From: Selenomonadaceae bacterium
Lineage (GTDB): Bacteria > Bacillota > Negativicutes > Selenomonadales > Selenomonadaceae
Direction: 5' to 3'
Length of the DNA: 64,000 bases
Assembly: GCA_024698045.1 (NCBI GenBank)
Contig: JAILRS010000018.1
Span: 1-64,000 of the forward strand
This document shows positions 8,758 to 18,159 of the stretch, piece after piece. A program made the position numbers and the translations under genes. How positions within the stretch are numbered: position 1 is the stretch's first letter; the number at the start of each line of letters is the position of its first letter. Under the pieces are notes generated by a model. That model made no database searches, was not told the origin of the DNA, and was given only the letters and a program-made list of their open reading frames with translations.

Positions 8758-10494
8758 TCAAGCCTCCTTTGTGCTGATAAATGCTTTTTTGGGGCAAAGT
8801 TGACTGCAAACATTACAGCCGACACATTGCGTTTGATCTACAACTGCTTTGCCGTCCTTCATCGAGATTGCCGGACAACCTATCTTCATGCACGATTGAC
8901 AGCCGATACATTTATCTTTGTCCACGTACAGAGGCGGATTATGCTTAACGGTCTTGAGCAGAGCGCACGGACGACGCGAAATAATGACACTGGGTTCGGG
9001 CGCGGCTAATTCTTCCTTAATAGCAGTGTCGCATTCCTTAAGGTTATACGGGTCGACAACACGCACCCGATTTATTCCCATTGCGCGGCACAATGATTCC
9101 AAATCAATTTTGCCTGCGGGATCTCCCTTGATGTTTAAACCTGTCGACGGATTTTGTTGATGACCCGTCATGCCAGTTATCGAGTTATCCAAAATAATTA
9201 CGGTCGAATTTGATTGATTGTAGGCAACATTAGCCAAACCGGTCATGCCCGAATGAATGAAAGTGGAATCGCCGATAACTGCGACGGTTTTGCCTTCGGC
9301 GGCGGCTCCCAACATTTTGTTAAAGCCGTGTGTCGCGCCGATACTTGCGCCCATGCAAAGTGTCAATTCAATGGTAGAGAGCGGAGGCACTGCGCCCAAA
9401 GTATAGCAACCGATATCGCCCAAGACTGTACACTTGCGTTTCTTGAGCGAATAGAACATACCGCGATGCGGACAACCTGCGCACATGACGGGCGGACGAG
9501 CAGGGATAACATCATCAAGCGCGACGCCCGAAGAAATTTCCTTCCCGAACTTTTCGGCGATAAGATTCTGTGAAAATTCATCAATGCGCGGAAGAATATC
9601 GGAGCCCTCGACTTTAAGACCGAGCGATTTGACATGAGTTTCGATAACCGAATCCAATTCCTCCACCACGACAAGCCGCTTGACTTTCGCCGCAAAATTT
9701 TTAATCAGCTCAACGGGCAGAGGGTTTATCATTCCCAATTTGAGTACGCTTGCATTTTCGCCGAAAGTTTCCTTCACATATTGATAGGAAGTCGACGAAG
9801 TAATAATGCCGATTTCGTCCGTGGAAAATTCGACACGGTTAATCGGAGTGTTCTCGGCATATTCGATTAATTTGCGCGTACGCTCCTCGACAATCGGATG
9901 ACGACGTTTTGCATTACCCGGCATCATTACGTATTTGGCGATATTTTTTTCGTAGGGTTTACTGTGTTCGACGCGTTCGCCCGTTTCGACGACTGATTGA
10001 CTGTGCGCAACGCGTGTGCACATCTTGATTATTACGGGCGTGTCGAATTGTTCTGAAATATCGTAGGCAAGTTTAGCGAATGCCAAAGCCTCGGCGGAAT
10101 CACTCGGCTCGAGCATCGGCACTTTTGCCGCGATTGCGTAATGTCTGCTGTCTTGTTCATTCTGCGACGAATGCATGCCGGCATCATCGGCAACGACAAC
10201 CACAAGACCGCCGTTGACGCCCGTATAGCTCAATGTAAACAACGGATCTGCGGCGACATTCAATCCGACATGTTTTTGCGCGCAAAAGGCACGACGACCG
10301 GCAAGTGATGCCCCGAAAGCCGATTCCATTGCAACTTTTTCGTTAGGTGCCCATTCGCAATAGATGTCGTCAAATTTGACAGCCTCTTCGGTTATTTCCG
10401 TCGAGGGTGTCCCCGGGTAGCTGGAGATAAATTTTACTCCTGCCTCCCATAATCCGCGAGCCAGTGCCTTATTGCCCAACATTAACTCTTTCAT
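8758..10494 (-). CDS. iorA: Indolepyruvate ferredoxin oxidoreductase, alpha subunit
   Basis: A 578-residue subunit. The N-terminal pyrimidine-binding domain starts MKELMLGNKALARGLWEAG; the thiamine-diphosphate domain holds CAGCPHRGMFY and the GDSTFIHSG..N metal-binding region; the C-terminus has two [4Fe-4S] ferredoxin motifs (CIGCQSCMKIGCP and CVGCNVCSQLCP). I start it at ATG 10494, preceded by GGGAGATG; a longer frame to 10566 adds 24 residues without family similarity. First gene of the iorA-iorB pair. Confidence 0.94.
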   Translation of the reverse strand: MKELMLGNKALARGLWEAGVKFISSYPGTPSTEITEEAVKFDDIYCEWAPNEKVAMESAFGASLAGRRAFCAQKHVGLNVAADPLFTLSYTGVNGGLVVVVADDAGMHSSQNEQDSRHYAIAAKVPMLEPSDSAEALAFAKLAYDISEQFDTPVIIKMCTRVAHSQSVVETGERVEHSKPYEKNIAKYVMMPGNAKRRHPIVEERTRKLIEYAENTPINRVEFSTDEIGIITSSTSYQYVKETFGENASVLKLGMINPLPVELIKNFAAKVKRLVVVEELDSVIETHVKSLGLKVEGSDILPRIDEFSQNLIAEKFGKEISSGVALDDVIPARPPVMCAGCPHRGMFYSLKKRKCTVLGDIGCYTLGAVPPLSTIELTLCMGASIGATHGFNKMLGAAAEGKTVAVIGDSTFIHSGMTGLANVAYNQSNSTVIILDNSITGMTGHQQNPSTGLNIKGDPAGKIDLESLCRAMGINRVRVVDPYNLKECDTAIKEELAAPEPSVIISRRPCALLKTVKHNPPLYVDKDKCIGCQSCMKIGCPAISMKDGKAVVDQTQCVGCNVCSQLCPKKAFISTKEA

Positions 10495-10578
10495 TAAAAC
10501 ATCTCCCGAAAATTTTTGTACTGTAAAATTTTTCGCCGGCAATGAAAATCCTGCCGAAGATATCAATTTGTAATCTGC

Positions 10579-11166
10579 TCACTTTTCAAATTTGTAATTG
10601 CCCGAAGGTAATTCCATAAAGTGCAAATTAAAAGTATCATCGTCAATCGGAATGTAAGCGGTAGCACGATGATAAACTTTTTGTCCCGTCACGGAACTTG
10701 TCGCCTGCGCCACACTGAAGAAGTAATAACTTGTTATAAAAACATCCTTCTTACCTTTGCCAATTTTTTTGGCGACATTTTCCTTTAGGCTCTCACTTTC
10801 AATGTTATAACTCACTTTATATGAATGCATTTTAATTTGTTCGCCCCAAGTTTGCACGGTTATCGTCCCGAATTTTGAATAGGATTTATTAATCGTGCCG
10901 AAGTCGTGTTGATTGTTTATGCGGCTGCCGGGGCTGTAGGGAAGGGGATTCGGCGGCAAAAGTTCCTCGCCGTTTTCTTTGGCAATACGGACTTCTTCGG
11001 CGGCAACATAAATCCCGTAATCGGCGGCATTGCGTAGCGCGGCTTTGAATTGAAAATCTTCCGTTTCGCGAATGTGATTGCGTTCGGTCTCCTGAATGCC
11101 CTTGACGACAAACGCGATAATCAGAATCAAACACAGCGCGAATATATTTGCAAAACCTTTCTCCAT
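10579..11166 (-). CDS. Pilus-associated membrane protein (minor pilin-like)
   Basis: A 195-residue protein with an N-terminal hydrophobic helix (about 4-22, FANIFALCLILIIAFVVKG) and a polar extracellular part. It lacks a clear prepilin G|F....E site, although MEKG|FANIF resembles a very short leader with the Glu5 missing. It is last in the run of four pilin-like genes, 15 nt after the previous stop, and has an AGGGAGG ribosome site. PilX-like assembly proteins occupy this place in related operons, so a minor pilin role is plausible but not shown. Confidence 0.7.
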   Translation of the reverse strand: MEKGFANIFALCLILIIAFVVKGIQETERNHIRETEDFQFKAALRNAADYGIYVAAEEVRIAKENGEELLPPNPLPYSPGSRINNQHDFGTINKSYSKFGTITVQTWGEQIKMHSYKVSYNIESESLKENVAKKIGKGKKDVFITSYYFFSVAQATSSVTGQKVYHRATAYIPIDDDTFNLHFMELPSGNYKFEK

Positions 11167-11181
11167 CGCGCGACGACCTCC

Positions 11182-11739
11182 CTAGCTGCCGTAGCCCGGC
11201 ATGAATACCGCCGTGTTTATCTTTATCTTGTGTCCGCTAATCAAACTTTCCATTTCCAAAGTGACGTGCAAAATTTTTTCGGTCTCATTTAAATCGCAGT
11301 GGAATAAATTTATCTGCGTACCACCGAAATAATTATCGCCCGTTATCGGTGAGGTTGAAGCCCCATCATCAATTCTTTTAGCATGTAATTTTTTATTGTC
11401 GACAACAAAAATTTGACGTTCCAAAACATCGGCGACATTGAGATTAGCATTTTCCGGGTCGTCGTTTACCGCGCGATACTTCAACTCAATCTTATCGATT
11501 TTTAGATTATATTTCTCTTCTCGTTCAACAGTTATCGAAGATGCCGCCCGTGCTCTTTGCGTGACTCGTTCTATGACATATTGCGCCTCGGTCTCTAATA
11601 CATAATCCGCCAATTGATTTTTGCTCAGGTAAAAAATTTTTGCGGTAACGGAAGCCAAACCCCAAGCAATCAAAATTAAAAGCGGTAGGGCTATCGCGAA
11701 TTCAATCAGTACGAATCCGCCGTCACGACGTTTCAACAA
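11182..11739 (-). CDS. Prepilin-like protein (PilW-like)
   Basis: A 185-residue pseudopilin. The prepilin peptidase site is RRDGG|FVLIEFAIALPLL, with Glu5 present and a hydrophobic helix after it. I start it at TTG 11739, where AAAGGACG sits about 9 nt upstream; the frame extends to 11769, but that lies far inside the preceding gene. It overlaps that gene by 17 nt. Probably a minor pilin that primes pilus assembly. Confidence 0.72.
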   Translation of the reverse strand: MLKRRDGGFVLIEFAIALPLLILIAWGLASVTAKIFYLSKNQLADYVLETEAQYVIERVTQRARAASSITVEREEKYNLKIDKIELKYRAVNDDPENANLNVADVLERQIFVVDNKKLHAKRIDDGASTSPITGDNYFGGTQINLFHCDLNETEKILHVTLEMESLISGHKIKINTAVFMPGYGS

Positions 11740-12142
11740 TGCGAATCGTCCTTTCAGATTCAATCTCAAAATTTTCGCCGCCCGATTGCCACTTAACGGT
11801 TACGGTTACACTGCGCAGATTGCCGCCGCCCGTCACGGAAGTTTCCACGGTAAAATTTATCGGCATATTTTCGTTCCCGAAACTGTCATTGATTAAATCT
11901 TCGCCTTCGCCTAAAAATCCTGCGTCCGGTTCCAATCCCCTTGCCGCGCGACTCTCCAAATATGCAAATTGTTCGTTCGCCAAATTCAGCGCGATTAATC
12001 GCATGGAAGTCTGATTGTTTCGTATACGTGGCGCGGCATCCATCAAAATCATTGCGGCAAACGAAGTTATTACCGTGAGAAAAACAACATTTATCAACAT
12101 GAAGCCGCGTTGATTCCCTAAAATATTTTTCAATCTGCGCAT
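11723..12142 (-). CDS. Prepilin-like protein (PilV-like)
   Basis: A 139-residue protein with leader MRRLKNILGNQRG and cleavage site G|FMLINVVFLTVITSF. Position 5 is Asn rather than Glu, which may affect methylation or incorporation. The C-terminal part is rich in beta strands. The ATG at 12142 overlaps the TAA of the gene before it (TAATG), so translation is coupled. Probable minor pilin. Confidence 0.72.
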   Translation of the reverse strand: MRRLKNILGNQRGFMLINVVFLTVITSFAAMILMDAAPRIRNNQTSMRLIALNLANEQFAYLESRAARGLEPDAGFLGEGEDLINDSFGNENMPINFTVETSVTGGGNLRSVTVTVKWQSGGENFEIESERTIRIVETS

Positions 12143-12651
12143 TAGTTATTTTCCCTGATAAAGTGTTTCGCACGAATTCGCCCGACGCTGTCGAATACTA
12201 TCGCGGTCTTCCTGCCGAATCGTGAAGTATAAGTTATATTTCCGCTCAAAACCGATTGATTGTTCGTCAATTGCCCGAGATGATTAAAAATTAATTCGTC
12301 TCGGTCTACGTTAATATCGAAATTAAGATTAATGCTCTTTATGTTCCTTATGGTGTGTTCGTCACCGAAAACAACTTTTCCCGACATAAATCGATATTTC
12401 TTATTCAGCGGAATAATTTTCAACTTTAAATTTTGGCTTTGGATATCTGTTCTGCTTGTGCCGGTCATTTGCACCGTTGCCGCACGATTTACAGTTTGCA
12501 GGTAACGCAAATCGCCGTAAAGTTTTTTAGTCTCGTAATCGAGAGAAACTCTGTCGAAAAGATTTTTAGCGTTTGGAATTGCTGCGGTCATAAGGATTCC
12601 GATTATCATGGTGACGATAATGATTTCAATTGTTGCAATTCCCTTTTGCAT
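12142..12651 (-). CDS. Prepilin-like protein (FimT/GspH-like)
   Basis: A 169-residue pseudopilin with a very short leader MQKG|IATIEIIIVTMIIGIL (Glu5 present) and a GspH/FimT-like globular part. A GAGGAG ribosome site precedes the ATG. First of four consecutive pilin-like genes and 11 nt downstream of ftsE. A major pilin gene is not apparent in this window. Confidence 0.78.
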   Translation of the reverse strand: MQKGIATIEIIIVTMIIGILMTAAIPNAKNLFDRVSLDYETKKLYGDLRYLQTVNRAATVQMTGTSRTDIQSQNLKLKIIPLNKKYRFMSGKVVFGDEHTIRNIKSINLNFDINVDRDELIFNHLGQLTNNQSVLSGNITYTSRFGRKTAIVFDSVGRIRAKHFIRENN

Positions 12652-12662
12652 GATGATTCTCC

Positions 12663-13382
12663 TCAGCGGTAATAAAGTTTTTCCAGATTGCGCGATTGTT
12701 CTTCGGAATAAGTACCTTTTGCTTCGTCGCGAATTATTTTCCCGTCAACTATTTCGACAACGCGCTTTTGCATTTGGTCGACGATTGTCTTGTCATGTGT
12801 CGCCATTACTATTGTCGTACCTGCCGCGTTGATTCGCTGAAAAATATCCATGATATCCCAACCGGTATCGGGGTCTAAATTTCCCGTAGGTTCATCGGCT
12901 ATTACAATCTTCGGATCGTTCACTATCGCTCGGGCTATCGCTACTCGTTGTTGTTCGCCGCCCGAAAGTTGTGCGGGAAAACTTTTTGACTTGTCGCGTA
13001 ACCTTACGATATCGAGAACAGTGTCGACGCTCCTCTGCATAATTTTTCGCGGTGCCTCGATAACCTGCATTGCGAACGCCACATTTTCGTAGACGGTTTT
13101 ATCTTCAAGCAGGCGATAATCTTGGAAGATAACGCCCAATCTTCGCCGCAAGTAAGGTACTTCCTTCGGCTTGATTTTTGTTACATCAGTGCCGTCGACA
13201 AAAACACTGCCCGACGTTGCTACTTCCTCATGCATTAACAATTTCATCAAGGTTGATTTACCGCTACCCGAAGTGCCCACGATAAAAACAAATTCGCCGC
13301 GATTTATATCCAAAGTTATTCCGTCGAGCGCGGTCACATTATTTTCTTTGTAAACTTTTGTCACGTCTTTTAAATGAATCAT
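12663..13382 (-). CDS. ftsE: Cell-division ATP-binding protein FtsE
   Basis: A 239-residue ABC ATPase very close to FtsE: Walker [11 protein letters not shown] (about 36-45), Q-loop FQDYRLL, signature LSGGEQQR, Walker [14 protein letters not shown] and the switch His in ATHD. FtsE works with the membrane protein FtsX to control peptidoglycan hydrolases at the septum. I start at ATG 13382, preceded by GGAG; the frame to 13403 adds seven residues. FtsX, which normally follows FtsE, is absent: the next gene is a pseudopilin 11 nt away. Confidence 0.93.
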   Translation of the reverse strand: MIHLKDVTKVYKENNVTALDGITLDINRGEFVFIVGTSGSGKSTLMKLLMHEEVATSGSVFVDGTDVTKIKPKEVPYLRRRLGVIFQDYRLLEDKTVYENVAFAMQVIEAPRKIMQRSVDTVLDIVRLRDKSKSFPAQLSGGEQQRVAIARAIVNDPKIVIADEPTGNLDPDTGWDIMDIFQRINAAGTTIVMATHDKTIVDQMQKRVVEIVDGKIIRDEAKGTYSEEQSRNLEKLYYR

Positions 13383-13399
13383 TTCAACTCTCCGATTAA

Positions 13400-14596
13400 T
13401 CAAAGCAAATTGGTTGTGTCGAGAATCGGCAGAATTACCGCGAAAGCCAACGTAGCCACAATTATTCCTGCCAATAGTGTTCCGAAAATTTCCGCCTTCG
13501 CCGGTAACGTCCTCAAGATTTCCTCTACCTCAAAATCCGCCATCGTCTCGCATTGTCGCAACATGTTAACCAATTCGCCGCCCGTTTCGCCCGTCACTAT
13601 CAATCCGATATACAGTGACGGCATATTTTTTTCGGCAAGTGTATCGCTCAAAGTTGCTCCGCGTTCCACCGAAAATTTTACTTCTTCCAAAATGTTTTTC
13701 ACGTGTAAATTTTTTGTTGCGTCTGCGCAGAGTTTAACGGCCTCATCCAATGTCACGCCGCTCTCCAACAGAAAAGCCAATCGCCCGAAAAAATTCCTCA
13801 ACTCTGTTTCGCGCAAGAGTTTGATTGTCAACTTCATTTTATCTGCGAACATTTTCAACGCCGTAAATTTTCGTAAAAGGTATATGCCGCCGATTATTCC
13901 GCCCGTCAACAAAATCAAAATCAGAAACCAGTAGCGCGACATAAAGCGTCCGCCGTACAGAAGGATTAAAGTTACCGTGGGGAGATTGCCGCCCTGTTGC
14001 GCGAAAAAATTTTCAAATACGGGCAAAGTTACGTTGACCAGTACAACCATAGCGATTAGAGCCGCCAGCAAGACAAAAATCGGGTAGTACATTGCTCCGC
14101 GGACTTTCTTTTCGGTTTCGTAATTGCGTTCCGTTTGCCTTGCAAGTTGTGCCGTTACTTCCTGCAAATTGCCGCTGCGCTCCCCTATCTCCACCGATTG
14201 AATCGCATCGCCGCCGAATATTATATCATATCGTGACAATGCCGCCGATAAATTTTGTCCTTCGCCGACTGCCGCATGTAAGCCCGATAAAATTTTTTGC
14301 GAGGGATGATTTTTAGCCGCGTCCGTCAAAACTTTCAGCGATTCATGAAGTGTCATCACGCCGAGCATTACGCTTAACTGTCGGAAAAAAATTCCCTGCC
14401 ATTGTCCGCTCAATTTCATTTTGAGATAAAAATTTTCAAGTGTCGTCGCTAAATCCGTTTGTATCTCTTCCAACTTTATGACGGTGATACCCTGATAATT
14501 CAGCGCGGCATATGCTTCCGTGTAATTTTCTGCCTCTAATGTCCCGACTTGTTTTGCGCCCTGCGCAGTGTAACCGATATACTTAAATTTTTTCAT
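13400..14596 (-). CDS. pilC: Type IV pilus inner-membrane platform protein PilC
   Basis: A 398-residue GspF/PilC family protein with two cytoplasmic helical domains separated by membrane segments (around 170-190, 220-240 and the C-terminal 370-390). The duplicated family motifs FFRQLSVML and FFGRLAFLLESGVTL are present, as is TGETGGELVNML. It anchors the pilus motor ATPases. It overlaps pilT by 14 nt, so the two are translationally linked. Confidence 0.93.
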   Translation of the reverse strand: MKKFKYIGYTAQGAKQVGTLEAENYTEAYAALNYQGITVIKLEEIQTDLATTLENFYLKMKLSGQWQGIFFRQLSVMLGVMTLHESLKVLTDAAKNHPSQKILSGLHAAVGEGQNLSAALSRYDIIFGGDAIQSVEIGERSGNLQEVTAQLARQTERNYETEKKVRGAMYYPIFVLLAALIAMVVLVNVTLPVFENFFAQQGGNLPTVTLILLYGGRFMSRYWFLILILLTGGIIGGIYLLRKFTALKMFADKMKLTIKLLRETELRNFFGRLAFLLESGVTLDEAVKLCADATKNLHVKNILEEVKFSVERGATLSDTLAEKNMPSLYIGLIVTGETGGELVNMLRQCETMADFEVEEILRTLPAKAEIFGTLLAGIIVATLAFAVILPILDTTNLL

Positions 14597-15566
14597 GACA
14601 ACCGATTGCCTTCAAAGCCATATCCATAGTCTGCATACCTTGCGCCCGTCCGCTCATCATTACGTTGGGCAATTGAACATATTTTCCTTGACGAATAAGA
14701 GAACGCGCCGCAGGATTCGCCAATAAAACTTCCGCCGCGCATTTTCTTCCGCCAGATGTCTTGATTAATTGCTGTGAAATTATCGCGCTGAATTCATCGG
14801 CGAATAAATCGCGTATTGCGTCGCGCTGTACCAACGGGAACATTGTTTCGACACGCATAGCAGTTTCGGCCGCCGAACGCGTATGAAGTGTCGCCAAAAC
14901 CAAAACGCCCGCCGCTGAGGCCTCAAGTGCCGCATGCATTGTTTCCGCATCGCGTATTTCGCCGATTAACATTACATCGGGCATTTGCCGCATTGCCGTC
15001 CGTACCGCGTCCGCGAAATTCAAAAAGTCTTGTTTCAATTCTCTTTGACTGACAAAAGAATTTTCCGCGGCATATTCAAATTCTATAGGGTCTTCGAGCG
15101 TCAAGAGGTGGCACGAACGTTTATGACACAATTCGTTCAGAAAAGCCGCCAAGGTCGTGGATTTGCCCGAGCCCGTTCGTCCCGTCACCAAAATCAATCC
15201 CTGACCTGCATTGAAAAAATTTTTCAGCGCGATAGGTGCGCCCAATTCGTCGAGGGTAGGAATTTTATCGGCAATCAGACGGAAGGCAAGTGCGGGAAAA
15301 TTTTTTTGATTGTAGACATTTACTCTGAAACGTCGCGCGATTTTCTTGTCGGCGTAAGAAAAATCTACCGCTAAATTTTTTTCGTACTCTTCACGCAAAC
15401 GCGGTGTCAATAATTCATTCAAAATAAATTCTGCTGTCTGCGCGGAAATAATTTCGCCGTGCGGAAACAAATCACCGTCTACCCGAAAAAAAGGCGGCTG
15501 CCCGACAGTCAGATGAATATCCGAAGCGCCGAGGCTTGCCGCATAATTTAAAATCGTTGCTAACAT
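14583..15566 (-). CDS. pilT: Type IV pilus retraction ATPase PilT
   Basis: A 327-residue PilT/GspE-family ATPase: Walker A GRTGSGKSTTLAAFL, Asp box LLTLEDPIEFEY, Walker B MLIGEIRDAETM and the His box LATLHTRSA. Its length and the N-terminal ASDIHLTVG signature fit PilT rather than the longer assembly ATPase PilB, which is not in this window. The start is ATG 15566 with AAAGGAT upstream; the frame to 15599 lacks a ribosome site. It follows the PBP1A gene by 36 nt. Confidence 0.9.
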   Translation of the reverse strand: MLATILNYAASLGASDIHLTVGQPPFFRVDGDLFPHGEIISAQTAEFILNELLTPRLREEYEKNLAVDFSYADKKIARRFRVNVYNQKNFPALAFRLIADKIPTLDELGAPIALKNFFNAGQGLILVTGRTGSGKSTTLAAFLNELCHKRSCHLLTLEDPIEFEYAAENSFVSQRELKQDFLNFADAVRTAMRQMPDVMLIGEIRDAETMHAALEASAAGVLVLATLHTRSAAETAMRVETMFPLVQRDAIRDLFADEFSAIISQQLIKTSGGRKCAAEVLLANPAARSLIRQGKYVQLPNVMMSGRAQGMQTMDMALKAIGCHEKI

Positions 15567-15602
15567 TTTGATATCCTTTGCGTAGCGATAAAAATTCAAC
15601 CG

Positions 15603-17864
15603 TTAATAATTTTCGCCGCCCTTGGATAATTCTCCGCCGGGTGCGGGTGCGTCGTCATATGGCGCAGGTTCATAAGCCGGCGTTGGTTCGTAAGTGGGTT
15701 CGGGCTCGTAAGTCGGTTCGGGTTCGTAAGTCGGTTCGGGTTCGTAAGTTGGCTCGGGTTCGTAAGTCGGCTCGTCTATAGGGCCCGGGTCGTAACGATA
15801 ATCGGGGTCGGGTGTACCGTAGGACGAATTATTTTCGGGTTGCGGCTCCGGTTCTTGAGAGTTGTTGTCAGTGTAATCGTTGCTGTATTCGTCACGATAA
15901 TCATTGCTGTAATTATCATTGCTGTGACTGTTATCGCGGACTTCGGTAACGGGATTGCTGTTGTAGTAAACACCTTCAACGTAATCGAAATCATGAACGG
16001 GAACATTTAATAAAGCGTTCTGCATAAAGTGACTCCAAACGGTTGCGGGCAACGCGCCGCCCGTCATGCCACCTAAATCGCTGTTATCGTCGCAACCAAT
16101 CCAAACGGAAGCAACCAAATCGGGCGTGTAGCCGACGAACCACGCATCATGATAATCGCTGGTTGTACCGGTTTTGCCTGCGGCAGGTCGTCCGATTCCT
16201 GCGCCCGTACCCGTGCCGCGCTTGATGACATCCGATAACATACCCGTCAAAAGATACGCGCTTTGAGGTGTAATAACTTGTTTGCCTTCGGGTACATTTT
16301 CGTAGATAACTTTGCCGTTACGGTCGAGGACTTTTGTTATCGCAACATGCGGAACATGTACGCCGTTATTTGCAAAAGTACCGTACGCGCTTGCCATTTC
16401 CAACGGCGTCACACCTCTTGTCAGACCGCCCAACGATATCGCAAGATTATTGTCGCTCGGATCTCCTTCCAATACGAAAGTAGAAATGCCCATCTCCTGC
16501 GCATAGTGAATTACTTGATCTATGCCCAAAGCTTGAGCCATAACGACAGTGGGGACATTCATGGAAAATATGGCGACTGTACGCAAGGGGACACTACCGC
16601 TGAAACGACGACTGTAGTTTTGCGGAGACCAACCGCCGATTGTTATTGGTTTATCGTCGATAATTGTGTCGGGAGTGTAACCGTTTTCAAGACCCGTGGC
16701 GAATACAAAGGGTTTGAAGGTAGAACCGGGCTGACGTTCTGCCAGAGTTGCGCGGTTAAATTGATCCGTACCGCGTCCGCCAACCATTGCGCGAATATAT
16801 CCCGTCTTCGGCTCGATTGCCACGATTGCGCCCTGCGGTTGCACTACTCCGTTCGCATCGGTGTAATAATCGGGCAGGTATGATAACAAAGCTTCTTCCG
16901 CCATATGTTGTGTATCCAAATCGATTGTCGTGTAGACTTTCAAGCCGTCTTTGTACACGGCATCGGCACCGTAGCGATCTACTAAAAGTTGCGTGACATA
17001 ATCGATGAAATACGCGGCATCTTTCGGGCGTTCGGATTGATTTTGCGGAGCCAATACCAATTCATAATTTTTGGCTTCGTACGCGGCTTGATTGGAGGCG
17101 TAACCGTAAATAACCATCTGATCCAAAACGGTATTGCGGCGTTCGATAGCGGCATTGAGATTGTTAAACGGCGAATAATAATTCGGGCTCTTAGGTATAC
17201 CTGCCAACATTGCGCATTCGCTCAAATTTAATTCGTCGACGTTTTTACCGAAGTAAGTACGTGCCGCCGCTTGCACCCCGTAAGCACCTTGACCGAAGTA
17301 AATTTGATTCAAATACATCTCAAGAATTTCTTGTTTGGTATATTGCTTTTCGAGTTGGAGTGCGAGAAAAATTTCTTGAATCTTACGCTTGTAAGTCCTG
17401 TCCTGTGTCAAGTAAGCGTTTTTTGCAAGCTGTTGAGTGATTGTGGAACCGCCTTCGGTTATTTCCTGCGCAACAATGTTTTTGTAAACGGCACGAAGCA
17501 AACCGCGCGGATCTACACCCGAATGTTGATAGAAGCGATTGTCTTCTATTGCAACGAAAGCATTTTGCAGATTAACGGGTATCTGTTCGATTTTAACCGG
17601 TCTGCGATTTTCGGCGGCGTGAATGTTTGCAATTTCATTTCCTGCCGAATCGTAAATCTGCGAGGACGCGGGCGGAATGATATCTTTCGTCAAATCCGTC
17701 TTTACATTCAGATTGGCGGTGACAAAACCTATTGTCGCGCCTACAGCCATAACCAGTACAAAGATTATAAGTCCGATAAAAACTTTCAGAAACATTGAGC
17801 CTTTTTTCTTTACCGGTTGTTTTGGCGTCTGATTGTCATCCCGATTTAAATCTTGATTGTCCAT
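15603..17864 (-). CDS. Penicillin-binding protein 1A (bifunctional transglycosylase/transpeptidase)
   Basis: A 753-residue class A PBP. One N-terminal membrane helix (about 25-50), a GT51 glycosyltransferase domain (FVAIEDNRFYQHSGVDPRG, then GGSTITQQLAKN), and a transpeptidase domain with the serine motif PGSTFKPF, SMN and KTGTT. It polymerises and cross-links peptidoglycan outside the membrane. The tail after about residue 640 is low complexity: an Asn/Ser/Asp-rich stretch, then TYEPEP repeats. The ribosome site is weak. It is first in the run with pilT, pilC, ftsE and pilins, which ties wall synthesis to pilus genes by position. Confidence 0.94.
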   Translation of the reverse strand: MDNQDLNRDDNQTPKQPVKKKGSMFLKVFIGLIIFVLVMAVGATIGFVTANLNVKTDLTKDIIPPASSQIYDSAGNEIANIHAAENRRPVKIEQIPVNLQNAFVAIEDNRFYQHSGVDPRGLLRAVYKNIVAQEITEGGSTITQQLAKNAYLTQDRTYKRKIQEIFLALQLEKQYTKQEILEMYLNQIYFGQGAYGVQAAARTYFGKNVDELNLSECAMLAGIPKSPNYYSPFNNLNAAIERRNTVLDQMVIYGYASNQAAYEAKNYELVLAPQNQSERPKDAAYFIDYVTQLLVDRYGADAVYKDGLKVYTTIDLDTQHMAEEALLSYLPDYYTDANGVVQPQGAIVAIEPKTGYIRAMVGGRGTDQFNRATLAERQPGSTFKPFVFATGLENGYTPDTIIDDKPITIGGWSPQNYSRRFSGSVPLRTVAIFSMNVPTVVMAQALGIDQVIHYAQEMGISTFVLEGDPSDNNLAISLGGLTRGVTPLEMASAYGTFANNGVHVPHVAITKVLDRNGKVIYENVPEGKQVITPQSAYLLTGMLSDVIKRGTGTGAGIGRPAAGKTGTTSDYHDAWFVGYTPDLVASVWIGCDDNSDLGGMTGGALPATVWSHFMQNALLNVPVHDFDYVEGVYYNSNPVTEVRDNSHSNDNYSNDYRDEYSNDYTDNNSQEPEPQPENNSSYGTPDPDYRYDPGPIDEPTYEPEPTYEPEPTYEPEPTYEPEPTYEPTPAYEPAPYDDAPAPGGELSKGGENY
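15669..15774 (-). repeat. 18-bp coding tandem repeat in the PBP1A tail
   Basis: About six near-identical 18-bp units encode TYEPEP four times and then TYEPTP and AYEPAP. The units differ by few bases, so copy number is likely to vary between strains. The proline-rich tail could span or contact the wall. Confidence 0.85.
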
Positions 17865-18112
17865 AAAATCGTTACCGAAAACTTACAAAGCCCTTTGCTC
17901 TCGATTGATGTTTTCGGTTAACTCTCCTTTCCTTAATATTTTTATTGCCATATGGTTTTATTTCAAGTTAATTATTCGGTTACAAGTGTGGTCATTTATT
18001 ACGGTTAGTGAAAAATTTGGGCACGATAAACATAAATACTTTGCGTATACTATCACAAATTTAGCCGATAAGTCTACAGAAAGTTAGAGACGGCAATTTA
18101 AGCAGAAATAAA
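17865..18112. other. Intergenic, upstream of PBP1A
   Basis: AT-rich gap between the oadB terminator and the PBP1A start. It should hold the PBP1A promoter on the minus strand, but I see no pair of well-spaced consensus hexamers. No small gene with a convincing ribosome site is visible. Confidence 0.4.
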
Positions 18113-18139
18113 AATGACCGCCCGATAAAGACGGTCAAC
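18113..18139 (-). terminator. Intrinsic terminator after oadB
   Basis: On the minus strand TGACCG and CGGTCA form a short stem around a 10-11-nt loop, followed by TTTTTATTT, about 20 nt past the oadB stop. Confidence 0.7.
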
Positions 18140-18159
18140 AAAATATTTACGAACAAAAA

